A stretch of DNA of 64,000 nt from Clostridia bacterium (GTDB taxonomy: Bacteria; Bacillota; Clostridia; Oscillospirales; Acutalibacteraceae): assembly GCA_017436285.1 (NCBI GenBank), contig JAFSDL010000021.1:1-64000 (forward strand), in the 5' to 3' direction. Below the pieces are notes generated by a model. It saw only the letters and a program-made list of their open reading frames with translations. It did no database searches and was not told the origin of the DNA. Shown here one piece after another: positions 40,991-49,023 of the stretch. The position numbers were made by a program, and so were the translations under genes. The stretch's first letter is position 1; each line of letters opens with the position of its first letter.

Positions 40991-42764
40991 TTACCTCCGT
41001 TGGAACTGCGTTTTCTTTGGCTTTTTCTGCTGCTTCACGCTCTTCCTTTTCCTGCTTTTCTGCCTCTCTGCCTGCTTTTTCGGCGGCTTTTTCAATCTCG
41101 CGCTTTGCCTTACGCTCTTCGCGTATTTCTTTTCTTGTTGCCTGAGGTGCAGGTGGCATATCAGTAAGCTTCATAAAGTCGATTTTTGCCATACGTGTTT
41201 TGGGAAGGGCATCAAGAATTGTTACTGCGCTTGGTCTTGAGAAGCGTTCAAGCTTACTGTCGCAATATTCTTTAATAAGCTTACATACCTCATCGGGATT
41301 ATCCGTAGGCTGATAAAGTGAAACAAAAAGCTTGATAATGGGCTTTGTATCAATATAGCCCTGAACCGCGCAAGCCTCGTTGATATAATCAAGCTTGAGA
41401 ACCTCTTGCTCAATATCGTTCGGATAAACATTATAGCCTGAAATAACAATCATTCTCTTCTTTCTGCCTGTGAAGAAAACAAAGCCATCCTCATCCATAT
41501 AGCCAAGGTCACCTGTCAGAACCCAACGATTACCCTTTTTATCTTCATAAACGCCACTTTCCTCACTACCGAGATAGCCTGCCATAACAGTTGAGCCGGT
41601 TACAACAATTTCACCGATAGTATTGGGAGGAAGCTTTTTATATTTTTCGTTCCAGATTTCAACGGTCATACCGTCAAGAGGCTTGCCGATTGAATTCTCT
41701 TTATATGCGCCCTTGATGTTTGCGGTACAAACAGAGCTTACCTCTGTAAGACCATAACCGCGATAAAGCTTGCCTCTTGCGTGGTATTTTTCAAGCTTTG
41801 AGTTAAAGGAATTGAGGAAGGTATCGCTTATAATATCGCCACCTGCCCATAAAAGACGAAGCTTTGAAAGATGGGGTCCCTCAAAATTATTGGCTTCATA
41901 CATTTTTTTGAACATATTGGGAACGCCGACAATATAGGTGATATTATGCTTTTTGATAAGCTTATTTGCTTTATCTGCAGAGAAATTCATCATAGGAATA
42001 CAGGTGAAGCCCGCACACATACTGAAATGCATTACAACGCCTAAACCAAAAGCGTGGAAAAGAGGTAACACTGCAAGGGAGCATTCAGTACCGGGAGCGT
42101 GAGGAGCATCAAAAAAGCTTAATTTATAGGCAAGCTCATTAAGGTTTTTTGAGGTAAGCTGAATTGTTTTGCTCTTTCCCGTTGTTCCGCCACCGTGAAG
42201 GTAAACTGCAATATCATCACCATTATTTTCAACCTTAGGGGCTACCTTGTTCAAATGGCAGATTGTATGGTAAGAGGCGGTATTTGAGGAAGGTGTATCC
42301 TTGCCCTTGATTTTTGAATAAACCTTAAGTGCAGGGCGCATAAGAGTTGAAGCATAGTCCGCGGGTGAGCAGACAATAACAAGCTTATTTCTCTTTCTGA
42401 GCATACTCACATATTTTTCCATTAACACATCAAGAATGAAAATTGCCTTTGAATGAGATGCTTTTAAAATCCCCTCAAGAACATCAGGAGGTGTTAAGGG
42501 ATGAACAATATTTGCAATAACGCCGATTCGGTTTGCTGCATAGAATGCTGCAAAGCTCTGAACTGTGTTAGGGAGAAAAATTGTGATAACATCTCCCCTT
42601 TTAATGTTTTTACTGTTAAGGAAGCCTGCAATTGCTTCAATATCTCTCATAAACTTTTTTCTGCTTATAAGGTTACCGAAGCTTTCAGACACATCATAAA
42701 CACCAAAATCCTTGGTGCAATCTCTGAAAAACTCAAAACAGTTTCTGTTTTCGGGTTTAATCAT
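40971..42764 (-). CDS. Acyl-CoA synthetase-like AMP-forming ligase with charged C-terminal tail
   Basis: ANL-superfamily adenylating enzyme, 597 residues. The phosphate loop reads Y-L-H-G-G-G-T-T-G-K-S-K instead of the common S-S-G-T-T-G-x-P-K; other motifs are intact: Y-R-G-Y-G-L-T-E, V-L-T-G-D-L-G-Y-M-D-E-D-G-F-V-F-F-T-G-R-K-K-R and a C-terminal catalytic Lys region (K-T-R-M-A-K-I-D). The last 50 residues are a highly charged K/E/A-rich helix (KREIEKAAEKAGREAEKQEK) beyond the normal end. Probably activates a fatty or organic acid for CoA transfer. The exported unknown protein overlaps its 3' end. Confidence 0.85.
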   Translation of the reverse strand: MIKPENRNCFEFFRDCTKDFGVYDVSESFGNLISRKKFMRDIEAIAGFLNSKNIKRGDVITIFLPNTVQSFAAFYAANRIGVIANIVHPLTPPDVLEGILKASHSKAIFILDVLMEKYVSMLRKRNKLVIVCSPADYASTLMRPALKVYSKIKGKDTPSSNTASYHTICHLNKVAPKVENNGDDIAVYLHGGGTTGKSKTIQLTSKNLNELAYKLSFFDAPHAPGTECSLAVLPLFHAFGLGVVMHFSMCAGFTCIPMMNFSADKANKLIKKHNITYIVGVPNMFKKMYEANNFEGPHLSKLRLLWAGGDIISDTFLNSFNSKLEKYHARGKLYRGYGLTEVSSVCTANIKGAYKENSIGKPLDGMTVEIWNEKYKKLPPNTIGEIVVTGSTVMAGYLGSEESGVYEDKKGNRWVLTGDLGYMDEDGFVFFTGRKKRMIVISGYNVYPNDIEQEVLKLDYINEACAVQGYIDTKPIIKLFVSLYQPTDNPDEVCKLIKEYCDSKLERFSRPSAVTILDALPKTRMAKIDFMKLTDMPPAPQATRKEIREERKAKREIEKAAEKAGREAEKQEKEEREAAEKAKENAVPTEVNDGRDE

Positions 42765-43171
42765 AATAGAAATTTCCTTTCAAAATTCATACAAATCTTA
42801 TTTATTTTAATATTTTACTTTAATATTGTCAAGTTTTAAGACTTAATTACATCCTTGTTAACATTTTTTATGTTTCTGCATAAAATTAAACTAATACCCC
42901 TCAACAAAAATTCTGATGCTTTTTTATAGAAAAGTGAATGAAAATTCACTATTTTTGCCTTTTTTTAGTATGTTTTTTGGTTAAAATTGTAGAAAAAAGA
43001 CGACTAAATGCAATAAAAATCGAACATAAAAAAGCCCCATTTTTATTTAATGTTACAATAATGAAAAAACTGTTAATTTTTTATTGCAATTTGAAAAACC
43101 CTGGTATAAAATATCACTCATAAAAATAGTATAATTATTCAGTTCTAAGGAACTATTAAGGAGTTGTCCCT
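42765..43171. other. 407-bp intergenic region upstream of gdhA
   Basis: AT-rich. It holds a perfect 7-bp hairpin AGTGAAT-gaaa-ATTCACT followed by ATTTTTG (42933-42957), which looks like a small terminator although no plus-strand gene precedes it, so a short RNA or attenuator is possible. The gdhA promoter candidate is near the right end. I find no credible gene. Confidence 0.45.
43084..43112 (+). promoter_or_regulatory. Candidate promoter of gdhA
   Basis: TTGCAA (43084-43089), 17-base spacer, TAAAAT (43107-43112). A second TATAAT lies at about 43129 without a good -35. Confidence 0.45.
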
Positions 43172-44515
43172 ATGAGTTACATCCAGAATGTTATTGATGA
43201 TGTTGCAAAAAAACACGCAAATGAGCCTGAGTTCGTTCAGACTGTTACTGAAGTTCTCGCTTCTCTTGCTCCTGTTGTTGAACAGCATCCCGAGTATGAA
43301 AAAGCAGCTTTGCTTGAAAGAATGGTTGAGCCCGAAAGAGTTATTTCCTTCCGTGTTACCTGGGTTGATGATAACGGTAAGGTTAATGTTAACACAGGCT
43401 ACCGCGTTCAGTTCAACGGTGCTATCGGACCTTACAAGGGTGGCCTTCGTTTCCATCCCTCTGTTTACTCCGGTATTATGAAATTCCTTGCCTTCGAGCA
43501 GACCTTTAAAAACAGCCTTACAGGTCTTCCCATCGGTGGCGGTAAGGGTGGTTCTGACTTTGACCCCCGTGGCAAGAGCGATATGGAAATTCTTCGCTTC
43601 TGCCAGGCTTTTATGACAGAGCTTTACAGACACATCGGTCCTGACGTTGACGTTCCCGCAGGTGACATCGGTGTTGGTGGCAGAGAAATCGGTTACCTTT
43701 ACGGTCAGTACAGAAGAATTCGTGGTGCTTTTGAGAACGGTGTTCTTACAGGTAAGGGTCTCTCCTACGGTGGTTCTCTTATCCGTCCTGAAGCAACAGG
43801 CTACGGTGCTACATACTATGCAGTTGAAGTATTCAAGCATTTCGGTGAAGAAATAAAAGGTAAAACATTTGCTCTCTCAGGCTTCGGTAATGTTGCCTGG
43901 GGTGCAGCTAAGAAAATTGCTGAGCTTGGCGGTAAGGCAGTTACAATTTCAGGTCCTGACGGATATGTTTACGATAAGGACGGTATTGTTACAGAAGAAA
44001 AAATCAACTATCTTCTTGAAATGCGTGCATCAGGTCGCGACAAGGCTCAGGATTATGCAGATAAATTCGGTGCAGAATTCTTCCCCGGTCAGAAGCCCTG
44101 GGGCGTAAAGGTTGATGTTGCAATGCCTTGCGCAACCCAGAACGAAATCAATATGGATGAGGCTAAGAAGCTTGTTGAAAACGGTGTTGAGTACTACATC
44201 GAGGTTGCTAATATGCCCACAACAAACGATGCTCTTGAATACCTTAAAGAAAATGTTAAGGTTGTTGCTCCCTCCAAGGCAGTTAACGCAGGTGGTGTTG
44301 CAGTTTCCGCTCTTGAAATGAGCCAGAACTCAATGAGATATTCCTGGACTGCAGAAGAGGTTGATGCAAAGCTCAAGCAGATTATGAAAAATATTCACGA
44401 TAGCTCAGCTGAAGCTTCTGAAGCTTACGGTCTCGGCTATGACCTTGTTGCAGGTGCAAACATTGCAGGCTTTATCAAGGTTGCAGATGCTATGATGGCA
44501 CAGGGACTTATCTAA
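43172..44515 (+). CDS. gdhA: Glutamate dehydrogenase (NADP-type)
   Basis: Interconverts glutamate and 2-oxoglutarate plus ammonia; the 447-residue hexameric type is usually NADP-specific and biosynthetic. Substrate-site motifs P-Y-K-G-G-L-R-F-H-P, G-L-P-I-G-G-G-K-G-G-S-D-F-D-P (catalytic Lys) and P-A-G-D-I-G-V-G-G-R-E-I-G-Y are all present, as is the dinucleotide fold with G-F-G-N-V-A-W-G. AAGGAG precedes the start. Codon use is strongly biased to C-ending forms, as in gap, pointing to high expression. Terminated by a strong hairpin. Coenzyme choice is inferred from family length and motifs. Confidence 0.95.
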   Translation: MSYIQNVIDDVAKKHANEPEFVQTVTEVLASLAPVVEQHPEYEKAALLERMVEPERVISFRVTWVDDNGKVNVNTGYRVQFNGAIGPYKGGLRFHPSVYSGIMKFLAFEQTFKNSLTGLPIGGGKGGSDFDPRGKSDMEILRFCQAFMTELYRHIGPDVDVPAGDIGVGGREIGYLYGQYRRIRGAFENGVLTGKGLSYGGSLIRPEATGYGATYYAVEVFKHFGEEIKGKTFALSGFGNVAWGAAKKIAELGGKAVTISGPDGYVYDKDGIVTEEKINYLLEMRASGRDKAQDYADKFGAEFFPGQKPWGVKVDVAMPCATQNEINMDEAKKLVENGVEYYIEVANMPTTNDALEYLKENVKVVAPSKAVNAGGVAVSALEMSQNSMRYSWTAEEVDAKLKQIMKNIHDSSAEASEAYGLGYDLVAGANIAGFIKVADAMMAQGLI

Positions 44516-44524
44516 ATAATATCA

Positions 44525-44567
44525 AACGCGGTTAAGATGCTGAAACATCTTAACCGCGTTATTTTTT
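44525..44567 (+). terminator. gdhA terminator
   Basis: AACGCGGTTAAGATG-N6-CATCTTAACCGCGTT, perfect 15-bp stem, then ATTTTTTTC. Confidence 0.92.
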
Positions 44568-44581
44568 TCAAATCCGCAAAA

Positions 44582-44797
44582 TTAGTCACGAATTTTAATT
44601 CTTTAAAGAAATTTGATGAAATCGGGTGAATTACGAACCGAAGCTGTGCTAAGCACTGCAAGGTGGGTAAACGCCCGAGTTCGCAAATTTAGTCACAAGT
44701 TTTAATTCTTTAAAGAAATTTGATGAAATCGGGTGAATTACGAACCGAAGCTGTGCTAAGCACTGCGAGGTGAGTAAACGCCCGAGTTCGCAAATTT
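44582..44797. repeat. Two tandem copies of a 107-bp structured repeat
   Basis: AGTCAC starts at 44584 and again at 44691, and the units match almost base for base, with a few substitutions (CAAGGTGGG versus CGAGGTGAG). Each unit contains ATTCTTTAAAGAAATTTG, TACGAACCGAAGCTGTGC, TAAGCACT and ends CGCCCGAGTTCGCAAATTT, with arms CGAAC and GTTCG. The second copy runs into the stop of the AcnX small-subunit gene at 44799. Confidence 0.85.
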
Positions 44798-44798
44798 A

Positions 44799-45248
44799 TT
44801 AAAGAATTTCGACTGTTCCGTCTTCGTAAACCTTGATTTTATCGCCTGTTTTAACTGTGTTGAGGAATTCTTCACCAAGGCAGTCGATTGTGGGCATAGG
44901 AGTATCTGTCCATACAGAGCCGAGAATTGCGCCTGCGGCTGCAAGAGAGTCGATATGCTCTGAGAAAAGCATACAAGCAGGGCATTTGCCTAAAACCTTT
45001 GCACAGTAAAGAACCATACCACCGGTTGTTGAGCCGATTGTCTGAGGAAGGCAAAGTGCTGAACCACCCATAGGCTTTTCAAAAATATCAGCATTATTCT
45101 GGTCACCGCATTTTGCAGTTTTATCTTCAGGCTTATCGAACTGAAGAGCATTCTGGAATGAAGCGAGTGTGTTGAAGCCACCGTGTGAAACAAGTGCTAC
45201 TGCTTCTGCTGTGCCCGGTACAACGGGACGACCTTTAAATGTTTTCAT
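44799..45248 (-). CDS. Aconitase X swivel (small) subunit, DUF126
   Basis: Small subunit of two-chain aconitase X, 149 residues. The signature L-C-L-P-Q-T-I-G-S-T-T-G-G-M-V-L carries the serine that in known AcnX enzymes acts at the active site, and the N-terminus G-R-P-V-V-P-G-T-A-E-A is typical. The protein starts one base after the large-subunit stop. Its 3' end abuts the 107-bp tandem repeat. The enzyme's substrate is discussed with the large subunit. Confidence 0.88.
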   Translation of the reverse strand: MKTFKGRPVVPGTAEAVALVSHGGFNTLASFQNALQFDKPEDKTAKCGDQNNADIFEKPMGGSALCLPQTIGSTTGGMVLYCAKVLGKCPACMLFSEHIDSLAAAGAILGSVWTDTPMPTIDCLGEEFLNTVKTGDKIKVYEDGTVEIL

Positions 45249-45249
45249 T

Positions 45250-46536
45250 TTATTTTGCCCCCTTTGTGATTATGTCAAGAATCTCTTCGCTTGTGTAGTA
45301 ACGAGATGTTGTGTAAGTACGGAGTTTATTTGAGTTAGTAATAACTCTGCCCATCTTTGCAAGAGGGTTGTTCATATACATAAGAGGACAAATGTAGCTG
45401 AGAGTTACGCCTGTTACAGCAAGCTTTGCGGCATATTCAGTTTTGTTGAATTCATCACAAACTGCAGGAGCTGCGGTAAATACTGTGGGGAGTGTAACCT
45501 TCTTTTTACCGCTCTTTTTAAGACCCTCGCAAACATTATCTGTCCACTCCTTGAGCTGCTGAAGAGAAAGATGAGGACAACCGATAAAGCAAAGCTGAGG
45601 AGCTTTATCCTTCTTTTTCCACATAATTGGATATGACTTGTAAACTCTTTCAAGCTCAGCATCATCAATAACATAAATCTGTGCATTTTCTGCAATAAGG
45701 CTATCGCCCATTTCAACTGCTTCGGGAGTGAGGCCTTCAATATGATAAAGACCAACCGCACCGTTGGATGCTGTTGCAGCACCAAAGTCCTTAAGATATG
45801 CCTTTGCAGCATCGTCAAGCTCTGTGCCGATCCAATCTGTGAGACCCTTAACATAAGGAACATCTTCCATAACCTTCATACCGATTGCAGAGCCGAGAAT
45901 CTGTGCCTCAGGTTTCTTTTTACATTTAACCTCAACAACCCAGGTTGCTTTTCTGCCTTCATCTGTAACAAGACCAAAATAAGGCACGCAACCAACGATT
46001 GAACCGAAAAGCTCAATAATACCTGAATTACGGTTGCAACGAGCACCAAGAACAGAGTTTGCATAAACAACTGCACTTGATTCTGCCCATGAAAGAATAT
46101 CACCCTTCTTGGGAACATTGCCGACCTGGTCCATATAGCAGGTGCAGGTATAAGCATCATCGCTTAAAAGTCCAAGCTTTCTGAGCTGCTCATCATAGCT
46201 ATCCTGCTTTGTGTACATAAATTTGTTGAACACAAGATTTTTAGCAAAGTTTGAGGGAACCTTGGGGTCAACAGGCTTGGGGTCAACAGAGAATTTCTGA
46301 GTTGATTTGATGCCTGCGTTGATAAGCTGATCCATAAGGTCATAAACAGGGCTCATAACCTTAAGACCGAAGCTTGTTACAAGGTGACCCTTTTCGCTTG
46401 TAACGGGAATCATTTTTGTTGCGCCAAATGCTTCACCGTACATAACAAGGGTCTTCATAACCTTTGCCATTACTTCCCCTTTTTCACCGTTAAGTATAGC
46501 GGCCTGTTCAGGAGTTAATTCCATTTTGTAGTCCAT
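45250..46536 (-). CDS. Aconitase X catalytic (large) subunit
   Basis: Large subunit of aconitase X, a hydro-lyase family whose known members are cis-3-hydroxy-L-proline dehydratase (bacteria) and phosphomevalonate dehydratase (archaea). I start at 46536 (MDYKMELTPEQ) with AAAGGA upstream; the longer frame to 46608 lacks a ribosome site. Motifs include L-T-P-E-Q-A-A-I-L-N-G, T-C-T-C-Y, A-E-S-S-A-V-V-Y-A-N-S-V-L-G-A-R-C-N-R and I-G-C-P-H-L-S. The last two hold the cysteines likely to bind the cluster. A bacterial hydroxyproline substrate is the first guess, but no proline racemase, reductase or transporter is adjacent. Confidence 0.88.
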   Translation of the reverse strand: MDYKMELTPEQAAILNGEKGEVMAKVMKTLVMYGEAFGATKMIPVTSEKGHLVTSFGLKVMSPVYDLMDQLINAGIKSTQKFSVDPKPVDPKVPSNFAKNLVFNKFMYTKQDSYDEQLRKLGLLSDDAYTCTCYMDQVGNVPKKGDILSWAESSAVVYANSVLGARCNRNSGIIELFGSIVGCVPYFGLVTDEGRKATWVVEVKCKKKPEAQILGSAIGMKVMEDVPYVKGLTDWIGTELDDAAKAYLKDFGAATASNGAVGLYHIEGLTPEAVEMGDSLIAENAQIYVIDDAELERVYKSYPIMWKKKDKAPQLCFIGCPHLSLQQLKEWTDNVCEGLKKSGKKKVTLPTVFTAAPAVCDEFNKTEYAAKLAVTGVTLSYICPLMYMNNPLAKMGRVITNSNKLRTYTTSRYYTSEEILDIITKGAK

Positions 46537-46647
46537 TAGATTCATCCTTTCTAAAGTTACTAATTTATACCCTTTCATTGTAACACAAAACATATAAAAA
46601 GCAAACATTTTTTGTTAAAATAATAACTATTTCAACAAAAAATAAAG

Positions 46648-46684
46648 AAAAAGGCTTTCACACAAGGTAAAAGCCTTAATTTCT
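46648..46684 (-). terminator. Terminator after the DUF5696 gene
   Basis: AAGGCTTT (46651-46658) and AAAGCCTT (46670-46677) form an 8-bp stem with an A-rich/T-rich border; on the minus strand T-rich sequence follows. Confidence 0.7.
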
Positions 46685-46685
46685 C

Positions 46686-48779
46686 TTAAATAACCACAAA
46701 ATCCTTTGCAGAAACAAGTATTCCGTTAACCTCAACAACTGATGGATTATAGTTTACATAAACCACCTTGCTGTAATCATAAGTGATTTTATAAACACCT
46801 GATACCACCTGCTCGTGAGAGGTAATTTTCATATCCATAAGAGGTAACATTCTTTTAACGGAAGAATAGAATTTCGCAGTCTGGGTTGCATACACACCGT
46901 AATCAAGAACCGCACAATTATCGTGAGTAAATATAAACGATGGTGACGCACCGTATTCAACCGCCTTGAGAACTGCATCCTCACTGTTTTCAAAAAGATT
47001 AATGGGCTCTGAGCCATAAACAACGCTTCCGTGAAGAACAATCTGCAAAAGAGGCACTGCTTTTACCCCTGCATATTCAGAAAGCGAGGCACTTTGAGTT
47101 ACTGAGAAAACTGCATCTGCCTGATTCATAAGGTAAACTGCAGGTTCAGAGAGCATAACGCCACCACTGATACCTAAGGATTGAGTTTTTTCCTTAAGAT
47201 TTTCCAAAGCGAGCTGTCGGTTAACACCACCCACAACATCTGTAAACAAAAGATAGGACAAATCATTGATACAAACATTTCCCGATTCAAGCTTTGAGGT
47301 TGCTTTATAGGTGCCGGAAATATTGGAATAAGCATAATTATATGTGCCTATTCTTGAATTCACATAATCCTTAGCAAGATATTCTCTGAACTCTTTATAT
47401 ATATCGGTTTTATTGCTTGCATTCTTTGAGGGAGTTATTGCTAAATTCACATCATACCAAACAGTGCTGTTTTTATCTGATGCCACAGTGCAAAGCTTAT
47501 TATATTCATTCTCGCCACCTAAAACAGAGCTTATATCCGTCCCCTTTTTAGCTCCTGAATTCAATCCGTTTTTACCTGCTCCCGCGAAACGTAGTGCCAC
47601 ACTTCTGACACCTCTTGATTTAAGAAGCGCTATCATCTCAGAAGCGTTTTCAAAGGTGGTATAAACACTGTTCTTTTTTCCGTTTTCACTACCTATTGCA
47701 GTAATGAAGAATGGATAATCAACAAACACATCGCTCATTTCAGAGGGCAGATAGCCTCTTTTTACAAGGTCATCTCTCACCAGGGAGGATATTGTGTTGT
47801 AGTCAGCTTCACCCGAAGCTGTTATATAGTAGGTCTGGGAAACAACACCATCGTATGATGAGCCCTTTATAAGCTTACCGTCAACCTTGGCATAGGGAGT
47901 AACTATAAAAGTATTATAAAGATTTCCGCCGATGCCTTTATTGTGCTTTACAGTAAGGGAAGAAATGGCATCACCATCTTCAATAATCGTTGTTACCATA
48001 ACCCCGTTTTTAGTCATTGCAAAGCAAGGCAGGGTTGCACCCTGAGAATACTCCTCAAAGGTAATATCACTACCATAAATATCAAGTGTATGAGAATAGG
48101 GCTCTTCTGCTTCAGTGGTTAAATCAATCTGAGCACCACAGCCATCGGGAACAGTATAGAAGCATTCGTCCTTCGGGTTGTTTTCAGAAAAAAGTCCCGG
48201 AAGAATACTGATTTTCTCGATGCAGTAGCCATCCTTTAAGGTGACTTGCTTTGTATCAATCTCAACCTTAATGCCACCGTTACTTTCACTGAATTTAACA
48301 GGGATTTTTTCCGAAACCTCCCCTGCTCTGTCAGCCATAAAGGAAAATGTGAGCGTAACGGAATTTTTCTTTTTATCACTGATTTCAAAAACACCGTTTT
48401 TAACACTGTTTATGGAGCTGTTTTCAATATAGGAATTACCGATTTTATCTCTGACAGTTAAGGAAAGCACACAAGCAAGCTTATTTTTTGCCGCATCCTT
48501 TGAATGAGAATTAAAAACGGTTTTCCCTGAAGCATCGGTTATAGCAACTGCCGATGTTTTTTCATTGATATAAAGTGTGCCTGAATCGGTTTTAACAAAT
48601 GCTTTGTAACCGTTTCCGAAATCATAGCCCTTTTGCTCACCCTGGCACAAATTCATCTGAATAATGCCCTTAGTCTGCAAACGGGGAATAATAAAAGCAC
48701 CACACAATATTCCTATAATTAAAAAAACAGAAATCACAGGAATAATTATTTTAATTTTATTGCGTTTTTTCTTAGCCAT
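46686..48779 (-). CDS. DUF5696-type membrane-anchored extracellular protein
   Basis: A large extracellular protein of about 697 residues from ATG 48779 (MAKKKRNKIK), with one N-terminal membrane helix (about 10-32). The body shows the layout of DUF5696: a beta-rich first half and a TIM-barrel-like second half with D-V-F-V-D-Y-P-F-F, V-A-L-R-F-A-G-A-G-K-N-G, L-L-F-T-D-V-V-G-G and F-T-H-D-N-C-A-V-L-D-Y-G. Related proteins lie near glycan-related ABC transporters, so a glycoside-hydrolase-like role is plausible but not shown. It diverges from the PrsA-like gene. Family call by memory of the pattern. Confidence 0.75.
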   Translation of the reverse strand: MAKKKRNKIKIIIPVISVFLIIGILCGAFIIPRLQTKGIIQMNLCQGEQKGYDFGNGYKAFVKTDSGTLYINEKTSAVAITDASGKTVFNSHSKDAAKNKLACVLSLTVRDKIGNSYIENSSINSVKNGVFEISDKKKNSVTLTFSFMADRAGEVSEKIPVKFSESNGGIKVEIDTKQVTLKDGYCIEKISILPGLFSENNPKDECFYTVPDGCGAQIDLTTEAEEPYSHTLDIYGSDITFEEYSQGATLPCFAMTKNGVMVTTIIEDGDAISSLTVKHNKGIGGNLYNTFIVTPYAKVDGKLIKGSSYDGVVSQTYYITASGEADYNTISSLVRDDLVKRGYLPSEMSDVFVDYPFFITAIGSENGKKNSVYTTFENASEMIALLKSRGVRSVALRFAGAGKNGLNSGAKKGTDISSVLGGENEYNKLCTVASDKNSTVWYDVNLAITPSKNASNKTDIYKEFREYLAKDYVNSRIGTYNYAYSNISGTYKATSKLESGNVCINDLSYLLFTDVVGGVNRQLALENLKEKTQSLGISGGVMLSEPAVYLMNQADAVFSVTQSASLSEYAGVKAVPLLQIVLHGSVVYGSEPINLFENSEDAVLKAVEYGASPSFIFTHDNCAVLDYGVYATQTAKFYSSVKRMLPLMDMKITSHEQVVSGVYKITYDYSKVVYVNYNPSVVEVNGILVSAKDFVVI

Positions 48780-48932
48780 AAAACACCAATCCGTAAAAAT
48801 TTCTTTGAATATAATAACACAAACACAGACTTTATGCAACTAAAACAAATGCTTAAACATAAGTTTAAGTGAAAATAAAATTTTAATAAAATGTAAATTA
48901 ACTAATAATACTTATAAATATAAAAAATACTC

Positions 48933-48961
48933 TTGTAAAATTCTGATTTTTGGTATAGAAT
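48933..48961 (+). promoter_or_regulatory. Promoter of the PrsA-like foldase gene
   Basis: TTGTAA (48933-48938), 17-base spacer, TAGAAT (48956-48961), about 60 bases before the start. Confidence 0.5.
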
Positions 48962-49023
48962 AGGAGTGATATTTTGCAACATTATATGTTGTATCATAAA
49001 AGAAAGCAAAGGATGAAAAACAA

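Noticed and set aside
43145..43840. Long antisense open frame (231 codons) in gdhA
   Set aside because: It mirrors the codon bias of the highly expressed gdhA gene; no ribosome site or recognisable protein. Similar long antisense frames at 23388-24020 and 62033-62710 were dropped for the same reason.
44582..44797. CRISPR-like or rho-site reading of the 107-bp repeats
   Set aside because: Only two copies without unique spacers; the unit is too long and fully repeated.
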